This document shows, one piece after another, positions 1 to 5,539 of a stretch of DNA of 8,928 nucleotides. The stretch lies in the NCBI GenBank assembly GCA_029573365.1, contig JAKQGD010000004.1, forward strand, positions 1 through 8,928. Direction: 5' to 3'. The position numbers and the translations under genes are program-made. A model generated the notes under the pieces. It was not told where the DNA came from and did no database searches. It saw only the letters and a list, made by a program, of their open reading frames with translations. Every line of letters begins with the position of its first letter. Position 1 is the first letter of the stretch. This stretch comes from Bacteroidota bacterium. Lineage in GTDB: Bacteria; Bacteroidota; Bacteroidia; Chitinophagales; Saprospiraceae.

Positions 1-1138
1 CATTGTAGCCTGCCAGTTCCACTTCTACGACCGAGGGATGGTTGTAAATTTTACGTACCGAGACTTCTCTGATCTGCTTTAGTGGCAGACAGTTTGCTTC
101 TACCTCGTCTATCAGCGTACTGTTAAATGTGCCGGCAAGGACGGAGCTGCTGTTTTTTAGAAATATATCAGTCACTTTTTCTACAAGCACGTTGATGCTC
201 TTGGCCCGGAGGTACGATATAGCCTCATTGTCATCGTTTATTCTGCCGAGAATCTCCTTGGTTCGTTCTTGGCTGCCCTGCAAGTCTTCCAGCAAACTGA
301 GCAACAGCTCCTCAATGTTCTGGCGTGGCAGGATGCCTATACGATGTGCGTCCTCTATGTCTATGATCCTGTAGCATATGTCATCAGCTGCTTCCACGAG
401 GTAGACAAATGGGTGTCGAGCATAACAACCATTAGCGAAAGGCCATAAAAACTCTTCCATCACGGAATTAAAAGCCTCCTTGTCAGAATGGAAATAGCCG
501 TATTTTTTTCTGTGAAAGACCGTAGGGTCCACTTCTGCCGATGAGCAGGGATATTTTATGATCGAGGCCAGGGTAAGGTACATGAGTCTCTGACCGCCGT
601 CCAGTTTTCCTACAAATTTGCGTGTCAGCAGTCTGAAGGCATTGGCATTTCCCTCGAAGTTGACCAGGTCGCCCCATTCAGTGTCTGTAAAATGTTGCCT
701 GAGGGTGACTCCGTTAAACAGTGTGCCAGCGTTGGCTACGAAATAGTTAGATATGGCTTTTTCGCCCGAATGTCCAAACGCAGGATTGCCCACATCGTGT
801 GCAAGGCAGGCCGAAGCTATCACCCCCATAAGTTCAAACCTGAAAAAGTTGGTTTGTTCTTCAGTAAGTTCTGATTGGTATTTTTCGGCTATAGCCGCCC
901 CAATATACGCACCAATGGATCTTCCGACCGAGGCCACCTCAAGTGAATGTGTGAGTCTGTTATGAACAAATACATTGCCCGGAAGGGGAAATACCTGAGT
1001 CTTGTTTTGCAGCCTGCGAAAAGCTGACATAAAGATGATCTTGTCATAATCACGGGTAAATTCCGATCGCATGCCGGAAGTGGTGGTTGACGGGTATCCG
1101 TACCTCCTGTATGATATGCAATCGGCCCAGTTTTTCAT
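1..1138 (-). CDS. dgt: dGTPase-like dNTP triphosphohydrolase (HD superfamily), 3' end outside window
   Basis: Predicted to hydrolyse dGTP (and possibly other dNTPs) to the deoxynucleoside plus triphosphate, adjusting cytoplasmic dNTP pools. I translated 379 codons, open to the left edge with no stop. Family landmarks run in order: FRRLQNKTQVF at residues 40-50, RLTHSLEV at 61-68 with the first metal-ligand His64, AHDVGNPAFGHSGE at 113-126 with the His114-Asp115 pair, FEGNANAFRLLTR at 161-173, GGQR at 181-184, and EAADDICY at 249-256 with the closing Asp of the HD site. The start is ATG at 1136-1138, giving MKNWADCISYRRYG, which resembles the family N-terminus; an in-frame TAA lies 12 codons upstream. 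From memory, Bacteroidota homologues are about 440-450 residues, so some 60-70 C-terminal residues are missing. It sits 105 bases downstream of the DUF4197 gene and has its own -7 box. Dgt homologues can have antiphage activity, but nothing here shows a defence context. Confidence 0.93.
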   Translation of the reverse strand, partial: MKNWADCISYRRYGYPSTTTSGMRSEFTRDYDKIIFMSAFRRLQNKTQVFPLPGNVFVHNRLTHSLEVASVGRSIGAYIGAAIAEKYQSELTEEQTNFFRFELMGVIASACLAHDVGNPAFGHSGEKAISNYFVANAGTLFNGVTLRQHFTDTEWGDLVNFEGNANAFRLLTRKFVGKLDGGQRLMYLTLASIIKYPCSSAEVDPTVFHRKKYGYFHSDKEAFNSVMEEFLWPFANGCYARHPFVYLVEAADDICYRIIDIEDAHRIGILPRQNIEELLLSLLEDLQGSQERTKEILGRINDDNEAISYLRAKSINVLVEKVTDIFLKNSSSVLAGTFNSTLIDEVEANCLPLKQIREVSVRKIYNHPSVVEVELAGYN

Positions 1139-1166
1139 TGATGGCAAGTACTTGGTCTGAAAGGTG

Positions 1167-1174
1167 CAAAATTA
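1167..1174 (-). promoter_or_regulatory. Putative -7 promoter box for dgt
   Basis: On the minus strand the sequence reads TAATTTTG, an exact match to the Bacteroidota -7 consensus TAnnTTTG, 28 bases upstream of the dgt start codon. No convincing -33 TTG element is seen about 18-21 bases upstream. The surrounding 11-mer TAATTTTGCAC recurs upstream of porV. It suggests that dgt can be transcribed independently of the moxR-DUF4197 unit. Confidence 0.4.
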
Positions 1175-1243
1175 CACACCTTTGGTCATTTCAGGGCAGA
1201 TCTGTTTTCTTTTGATAAAATGAGGCTTTCGCCCAATGGGGAT

Positions 1244-1948
1244 TTAGTCCTGCTTTGCAAACACTTTTTTCAAAAGGTCAGTGGTTCTTTGGGAGACGTC
1301 GCTGCGTATACCCAATTCCTTTTTTTCGACAAGAGCAAACAATCCTGCAAGTGCCTTGGTGTTGACATGGTCTGCAAGGTCCGGGTTTATCTTCGTCACA
1401 AAAGGAAGACTGTTATACTTGTTTATGGCGTCGGCCCACAAATCCAGAGCACCGAATTTGTTGAGCGAGTTGACCATAACGGGTTTAAACTCATTGTAGA
1501 GTGGCTGGTAGGTCTTGTTGTGCAGGTAGGTAGTAGCAGCATTCTTTTCGCCCATAAGGATGGACATGGCATCGTCAAATGTCATCTGCTTAATGGCATT
1601 GAGAAAGATGGGCCCTGCCTTGGTCGCGGCATCCTCGGCAGCCTTGTTTATTTTTTTAATGGCTTCTTCCTCCAGGTTTGTAAATCCTGGTATAAATTTG
1701 AGTTTGTCGATGACTTTTGTGGCTTCTTCCGGCAGGAGAATCTTGTAGATGGAGGCGTAATAACCGTCCTGTGCAGAGAGCGTTTTTACACTTTGGTCCA
1801 CCCCTCTGTCAAGGGCCTGCTTGAGGGCGGCTGCCACGTCGGCATTGGAAAGGGCACCGGATCCCACAGAATCAAGGACCTTCTGCACGTCTTTAGGGTC
1901 ACATGATACCATAAACAGGGCAAGCAATACGAGGTGGAGATACTTCAT
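1244..1948 (-). CDS. DUF4197 domain lipoprotein
   Basis: A 234-residue secreted protein of unknown function. The N-terminus MKYLHLVLLALFMVSC is a short lipoprotein signal peptide with the lipidated residue probably Cys16; Met at -3 is a less common lipobox residue. The mature chain matches my recollection of DUF4197: LSNADVAAALKQAL at 33-46, ILLPEE at 70-75, MTFDDAMSILMGEKNAATTYL split across 122-142, DLADHVNTKALAGLF at 190-204 and the C-terminal IRSDVSQRTTDLLKKVF at 214-230. It appears mostly helical. Residues after Cys16 (DPKDV) do not form a clear K-(D/E)2 surface-export signal, so a periplasm-facing membrane anchor is at least as likely as surface display. The ATG follows an A-rich leader typical of the phylum. 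It lies 25 bases after moxR on the same strand, so co-transcription is likely. A role with the MoxR ATPase is only inference. Confidence 0.87.
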   Translation of the reverse strand: MKYLHLVLLALFMVSCDPKDVQKVLDSVGSGALSNADVAAALKQALDRGVDQSVKTLSAQDGYYASIYKILLPEEATKVIDKLKFIPGFTNLEEEAIKKINKAAEDAATKAGPIFLNAIKQMTFDDAMSILMGEKNAATTYLHNKTYQPLYNEFKPVMVNSLNKFGALDLWADAINKYNSLPFVTKINPDLADHVNTKALAGLFALVEKKELGIRSDVSQRTTDLLKKVFAKQD

Positions 1949-1973
1949 TTTTTTTGTTAAATTTTATAATGTG

Positions 1974-2942
1974 TCAATAAAGGCTTTTGATGATCTGCTC
2001 TTCAGATACTCCTTCGGCTTCAGCTTTGTAGTTCCTCACAATTCTGTGCCTGAGTACATAGTTTGCTATGGCCTGTACGTCTTCTCTGTCGGGCGAATAC
2101 TTACCGCTGATGGCAGCATGGCACTTGGCTCCAATGACCAGGTATTGAGAGGCTCTGGGCCCTGCTCCCCACGATATGTAGTTGTTTACCTCTGAGGTAG
2201 CGTTGGCGGTATTTGGCCTCGTCTTGGTGGCCAATGATACAGCGTATTCCAGCACATTGTCTGCTATGGGTATTTTTCGCACTAGCGACTGAAACTCCAG
2301 GATCTGGTCACCGGTGAGGATGTTTTTAAGGGTGTAAGATTGTCCGGAGGTAGTGCTTTTAGCCACCTGCACTTCCTCGTCATAACTCGGGTAGTCCAGC
2401 GGTATGTTAAACATAAACCTGTCCAGCTGAGCCTCAGGAAGTGGATAGGTACCTTCCTGTTCTATGGGGTTTTGAGTGGCGAGCACAAAAAACGGTTTGG
2501 GCAATACGTGTCTTTGACCAGCTACTGTCACTGATTTTTCCTGCATGGCCTCCAGCAATGCCGCCTGCGTCTTGGGCGGTGTTCTGTTGATTTCGTCAGC
2601 CAGCAGTATGTTTGTAAAAAGGGGCCCTTTGTTAAACCTGAAATGTCTGTTTTCATCCAGTATCTCAGAACCCGTAATATCAGATGGCATCAGGTCAGGT
2701 GTAAACTGGATCCTTTTGAAATCGAGGTCCAACACATCAGCTATCGTACTGACGAGCAACGTTTTAGCCAGGCCGGGCACACCTACAAGCAGGCTATGGC
2801 CATTGCTAAACAGTGAAATGATGACTGCCTTGACTACATCCTGCTGGCCAATGATGACTTTTCCTATCTCTGATCTCAGGCTTCTAAACGACTCAGCCAT
2901 GGCATCAACTGCCTCTACATCCGATCTATAATTTGTACTCAT
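1974..2942 (-). CDS. MoxR-family AAA+ ATPase
   Basis: A 322-residue cytoplasmic AAA+ ATPase of the MoxR group, chaperone-like motors that usually act with vWA-domain proteins to activate or assemble client enzymes or envelope complexes. Motifs seen: IGQQDVV at 31-37 near the N-terminus, Walker A GVPGLAKT at 54-61, Walker B LLADEIN at 113-119, sensor 1 in ATQNPIEQEG at 155-164 (Asn158), the family signature GTYPLPEAQLDRF at 164-176, and sensor 2 GAGPRAS at 259-265 (Arg263). Length is normal and the key residues are all present, so it should be an active ATPase. It has no signal peptide or membrane segment. The gene is divergent from the SPFH gene across a 172-base gap and is followed after 25 bases by the DUF4197 lipoprotein. 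The DUF58/Bat-type vWA genes that commonly accompany MoxR in Bacteroidota are absent on both sides, so its partner cannot be named. Confidence 0.95.
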   Translation of the reverse strand: MSTNYRSDVEAVDAMAESFRSLRSEIGKVIIGQQDVVKAVIISLFSNGHSLLVGVPGLAKTLLVSTIADVLDLDFKRIQFTPDLMPSDITGSEILDENRHFRFNKGPLFTNILLADEINRTPPKTQAALLEAMQEKSVTVAGQRHVLPKPFFVLATQNPIEQEGTYPLPEAQLDRFMFNIPLDYPSYDEEVQVAKSTTSGQSYTLKNILTGDQILEFQSLVRKIPIADNVLEYAVSLATKTRPNTANATSEVNNYISWGAGPRASQYLVIGAKCHAAISGKYSPDREDVQAIANYVLRHRIVRNYKAEAEGVSEEQIIKSLY

Positions 2943-2962
2943 GTGTGTTTTAATAAAAGCCG

Positions 2963-2992
2963 TAAAATTAGTATTTGTACCTCAGAAACGAA
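2963..2992 (-). promoter_or_regulatory. Possible promoter for moxR-DUF4197
   Basis: On the minus strand TTCG (2989-2992) is followed after 18 bases by TAATTTTA (2963-2970), one mismatch each from the Bacteroidota -33 TTTG and -7 TAnnTTTG elements. The -7 box ends 20 bases before the moxR start codon, leaving a very short leader. In A/T-rich DNA such matches arise easily. Confidence 0.3.
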
Positions 2993-3010
2993 CATAGCTC
3001 TGCTAATGTT
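2991..3010. promoter_or_regulatory. Imperfect inverted repeat, candidate operator
   Basis: AACATAGC (2991-2998) and GCTAATGTT (3002-3010) are complementary over eight pairs around a TCT centre, with one extra A in the right arm. The repeat lies between the divergent moxR and SPFH genes and touches the proposed -33 elements on both strands. That placement fits an operator for a small dimeric DNA-binding protein such as the Arc-like product two genes away. No binding evidence exists, and the one-base asymmetry weakens the case. Confidence 0.3.
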
Positions 3011-3038
3011 TGATTTTTTTATCAGAATCTTAACTTTA
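3009..3038 (+). promoter_or_regulatory. Possible promoter for the SPFH-arc unit
   Basis: TTTG (3009-3012) is followed after 18 bases by TAACTTTA (3031-3038), one mismatch from the Bacteroidota -7 consensus TAnnTTTG. This would leave an A/T-rich leader of about 70 bases before the ATG at 3115. The TATAAT at 3072-3077 has no -35 partner at the right distance and is less likely in this phylum. Confidence 0.35.
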
Positions 3039-3114
3039 TTGAAACTTAATCTGCATTCAATGTGTTATCTGTATAATATCAAAACAATATCATTTAATTT
3101 TAAATTTTAATCCG

Positions 3115-3975
3115 ATGAATTCCGAAAAAATCATTAAACCTTCTTCAGGTTATTTTATGCTTTTTGTGGTACTTTTGCTGACAGCCGCAGGGGTTGCCAA
3201 CTTTTTTTTACACTTTATTCCACTATGGGCTGGTATAGCAGCTTTGGTATTGGCTTTAATCATGATGTTGGGCTTTCTGGCCGTAGAACCCAACAGTACA
3301 CGGGTGCTGACGTTGTTTGGAGATTATGCCGGTACAGTCAAGACCCCCGGGTTTTTATGGGCCAATCCGTTTTTAGTCAAAAAGAAGATAACACAACGGG
3401 CTCACAACCTCGAAACTTCACAACTCAAGGTCAACGATAAGCAGGGCAATCCCATCATGATTGCCGCCGTGGTAGTGTGGAAGGTATCCGATACTTACAG
3501 AGCTGCCTTTGATGTCGAAAACTACCTTAAGTTTGTAGAGATACAGAGCGAATCTGCCTTGAGGAAAATGGCCATGGAATATTCGTATGATAATTTTGAA
3601 GACGAAAACGCAGAGATTACACTAAGGTCCAGTTCGTCAGAGATTAATGAAATGCTGGAGAAGGAGATATCTGAGCGTCTTATGATTGCAGGTATAGAGG
3701 TGATTGAGGCCCGTATCAGCCATCTGGCCTATGCACAGGAAATAGCCAGTGCCATGTTGCAGAGGCAGCAGGCTACAGCTGTTGTAGCTGCTCGCAGCAA
3801 GATAGTGGAAGGGGCAGTAGGTATGGTAGAAATGGCCCTCTCAGCCTTGTCGGCCAAAGAAATCGTACATCTGGACGAGGAAAAAAAGGCAGCCATGGTC
3901 AGCAATCTTCTGGTAGTGCTTTGTTCTGACAAGTCGGCCTCCCCTATAGTAAATACCGGAACCCTGCATCAATAA
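3115..3975 (+). CDS. SPFH/band-7 (stomatin/prohibitin-like) membrane protein
   Basis: A 286-residue inner-membrane protein. Two hydrophobic helices at about 13-33 and 36-57 form an N-terminal hairpin anchor. They are followed by the SPFH domain, which begins at VEPNSTRVLTLFGDYAGTV (57-75) and includes the features PGFLWANPF, the segment NPIMIAAVVVWKVSD, and AFDVENYLKFVEIQSESALR. The later GIEVIEARISHLAYAQEIASA and AMLQRQQATAVVAAR segments form the long helical region of the family, rich in Ala, Glu and Gln, and the chain ends in a short polar tail. SPFH proteins oligomerise at membranes and scaffold microdomains or control membrane proteases; no NfeD-type partner is adjacent, so the client is unknown. 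The ATG at 3115 follows an A/T-rich leader and gives an N-terminus that leads straight into the first helix. The small ribbon-helix-helix gene starts 28 bases after the stop, suggesting one transcript. Confidence 0.93.
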   Translation: MNSEKIIKPSSGYFMLFVVLLLTAAGVANFFLHFIPLWAGIAALVLALIMMLGFLAVEPNSTRVLTLFGDYAGTVKTPGFLWANPFLVKKKITQRAHNLETSQLKVNDKQGNPIMIAAVVVWKVSDTYRAAFDVENYLKFVEIQSESALRKMAMEYSYDNFEDENAEITLRSSSSEINEMLEKEISERLMIAGIEVIEARISHLAYAQEIASAMLQRQQATAVVAARSKIVEGAVGMVEMALSALSAKEIVHLDEEKKAAMVSNLLVVLCSDKSASPIVNTGTLHQ

Positions 3976-4003
3976 ATTGATTGTATGCTTAAAGCGATGA
4001 TGT

Positions 4004-4192
4004 ATGAGTGAAAAAAAAACCTTTGTATTGCGGCTTAATGCCAAAACGTATGAAGCCCTCGAAAAGTGGGCCGCTGACGAATTCAGAAGCGTCAATGGTC
4101 AGCTGGAATACATCATCGACAAGGCCCTGAGGGATAATAAACGCATAAAACACAAGGAAGGGCCTGAAAACAAAGAGCCCGGAAATCAATAA
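4004..4192 (+). CDS. Arc-like ribbon-helix-helix protein linked to SPFH gene
   Basis: A 62-residue protein with the layout of an Arc/MetJ ribbon-helix-helix fold: a strand KTFVLRL (5-11), helix A at about 13-27 (AKTYEALEKWAADEF), a turn at RSVNGQ (28-33) and helix B LEYIIDKALRDN (34-45), then a charged tail. Such proteins dimerise through the strand, whose alternating side chains enter the DNA major groove, so it is probably a DNA-binding regulator. From memory, small proteins sharing the ADEFRSVNGQ-type motif often neighbour SPFH genes, which supports a functional pair, but they are not always shown to bind DNA. The ATG at 4004 is followed within four bases by a run of nine A's (4011-4019), a potential slippage site. 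The stop codon merges with the A-tract of the downstream terminator. No toxin gene is adjacent, so a toxin-antitoxin role is unsupported. Confidence 0.85.
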   Translation: MSEKKTFVLRLNAKTYEALEKWAADEFRSVNGQLEYIIDKALRDNKRIKHKEGPENKEPGNQ

Positions 4193-4230
4193 AAAAGGCC
4201 TCTGCGTAAAGCAGGGGCCTTTCTGTTTTT
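4191..4230. terminator. Bidirectional Rho-independent terminator
   Basis: A 12-pair stem formed by 4194-4205 and 4211-4222, with one G-T wobble, closes a five-base GTAAA loop. On the plus strand it is followed by CTG and six T's; on the minus strand the six A's at 4191-4196 supply a T-tract directly after the stem. It lies between the stop codons of the arc-like gene (4190-4192) and porV (4233-4235), so it can end both convergent transcripts. Confidence 0.9.
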
Positions 4231-4232
4231 TA

Positions 4233-5486
4233 TTATTCGCCTGAGTCAGCCCTGAACACTGAGAAGTCCATCAGGAGCGAAAATCGCAGGGTATTGTCGA
4301 GAGGATTGGGTATAACAGACGAAGGGATGAGATAAGACAGATTGATGCCAAAAACATTGTATTTGACACCGGCACCTACTGTAAAGTATTTCCTGTTGCC
4401 TTTTTCGCTGCTTTCGTAGTAGTAACCTCCTCTGAAGGCAAACTGCTTGGCGTACCAGTATTCGGCGCCGAAACCTACAGATACTTCCTTAAGTTCTTCC
4501 CTGATCCCTCCCTGAGCATCACCAAATGAACCCAGTAAGCCTGAAAAAAGTGATTTTTCGCGGTAATCTGCTATGCCGCTTTCGTCCTTGTCGTATTCGG
4601 GGTTGTCACTCAGAGTGCCATCTTCATTTAGGATTTTTGATGTGATGGGTGTAGGTATTAGCAACTTGTTAAAATCCAGGGCAAATGTCAGTGAGTTGTA
4701 ATCGTCAAAGTCCAGTGTCAGGGCTGTACCCAGTCCCATATTAGCGGGGATAAAATCCTTTACAAGGTTGTCACGGGTATAGGAAACCTTGGAGCCAATG
4801 TTGGTAAATGAAAGAGCGGTTGACAGTTGTCCCTTGTACCCGCCCAGGTTGGTTTTGGTTCTATAATTGACACCGAAGTCAGCGGCAAAAGCTTTTGCTG
4901 TGCTGATGTCCACACCATTTACCTGTAGTCCGGAGGCCAGGTTGCTGAATATATATTTACCTGAAAGGGACGCCGACAGTTTGTCGCCCAGTTTTCTGGC
5001 ATAGGTGGCTGTAAATTCACCTTCCCTGGGACGACCGGTACCGAGCGAGTTGCCTTGGATATCGGTAAAGTCGATGTCGCCCAGAGAGAAGAACCTAATG
5101 CCTCCGCCTATGGCCTGGTTGTTGTCTATCTTGTAAAAGCCTGACACATAAAGCAGGAAGATATCGTCAAGGTTTAGGTTTCGGAGCCACGGAGTGTACG
5201 TCATAGAAAAACCAGATTTTTCCTGCGAAAAGACCAGATTGGCAGCGTTAAAGTGGATAGAGTTGGCATCCGGCGATATCGCCAGTCCTGCATCGCCCAT
5301 AGCACCGGCCCTCGCGTCGGGGGTAATCCTTAAAAAAGGAACAGCAGTCAAGAGGGTATTGGAAATACAATCCCCGTTGTTATCCACCACACATCCTTTA
5401 TTGGGGTCGAATACCTGGGCTCTCATTATCAGCGGCATTAAAAAAACCAGAATTGCCAGGTAACCTTTTTTAAAATTCATACTCAT
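4233..5486 (-). CDS. porV: Type IX secretion outer-membrane protein PorV (LptO)
   Basis: A 417-residue FadL-like outer-membrane beta-barrel. In the T9SS, PorV binds cargo leaving the SprA translocon and delivers it to the attachment complex containing the sortase PorU. A signal peptide ends near MRAQ (cleavage probably after Ala23). The family signature follows at 49-71, including RITPDARAGAMGDAGLAISP, then IHFNAANL at 77-84 and TPWLRNL at 98-104. The rest is alternating aromatic/polar strand sequence ending in LRFSLLMDFSVF, typical of a barrel. FGDAQGGIREELKEVSVGFGAEYWY (321-345, shown as landmarks FGDAQGG and GAEYWY) matches the conserved C-terminal third. Two mature N-terminal cysteines (32 and 40) could form a disulfide. 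A DKDESGIAD stretch at 299-307 resembles a calcium-binding loop. Starts at ATG 5484-5486 and 5478-5480 are both possible. It follows porU by 53 bases and probably shares its transcript, with a possible extra -7 box in the gap. Confidence 0.95.
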   Translation of the reverse strand: MSMNFKKGYLAILVFLMPLIMRAQVFDPNKGCVVDNNGDCISNTLLTAVPFLRITPDARAGAMGDAGLAISPDANSIHFNAANLVFSQEKSGFSMTYTPWLRNLNLDDIFLLYVSGFYKIDNNQAIGGGIRFFSLGDIDFTDIQGNSLGTGRPREGEFTATYARKLGDKLSASLSGKYIFSNLASGLQVNGVDISTAKAFAADFGVNYRTKTNLGGYKGQLSTALSFTNIGSKVSYTRDNLVKDFIPANMGLGTALTLDFDDYNSLTFALDFNKLLIPTPITSKILNEDGTLSDNPEYDKDESGIADYREKSLFSGLLGSFGDAQGGIREELKEVSVGFGAEYWYAKQFAFRGGYYYESSEKGNRKYFTVGAGVKYNVFGINLSYLIPSSVIPNPLDNTLRFSLLMDFSVFRADSGE

Positions 5487-5505
5487 TGTTTGAAATAAAA
5501 TTGTG

Positions 5506-5513
5506 CAAAATTA
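5506..5513 (-). promoter_or_regulatory. Putative -7 promoter box for porV
   Basis: On the minus strand this reads TAATTTTG, an exact match to TAnnTTTG, 19 bases upstream of the porV start. It lies inside the 53-base porU-porV gap. A TTG is present only 12 bases upstream, too close for a normal -33 element. It may allow extra porV transcription beyond read-through from porU. Confidence 0.35.
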
Positions 5514-5539
5514 TAAAAATATTATCAATTGTTTTCAGA

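Noticed and set aside
1223..1234. Small hairpin GGGC-GAAA-GCCT after the DUF4197 gene (minus strand)
   Set aside because: A four-pair stem with a wobble and a GNRA-like loop, followed only by ATTTT, is too weak to call a terminator.
1220..1906. Long plus-strand open frame of 228 codons
   Set aside because: It lies antisense to the DUF4197 gene, which has a clear signal peptide and family motifs. The plus-strand product shows no recognisable domain and an unnatural Cys/Gly/Val composition.
3072..3077. TATAAT resembling a sigma-70 -10 box
   Set aside because: No TTGACA-like element lies about 17 bases upstream, and Bacteroidota housekeeping promoters use TAnnTTTG.
3096..3106. Palindrome AATTT-T-AAATT just upstream of the SPFH start
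   Set aside because: It is low-complexity A/T sequence in a leader where such palindromes are expected by chance.
1..4192. A defence island made of dGTPase, MoxR, SPFH and Arc-like genes
   Set aside because: Each family has housekeeping members, the strand layout shows separate units, and no nuclease, toxin, integrase or tRNA attachment site is present.
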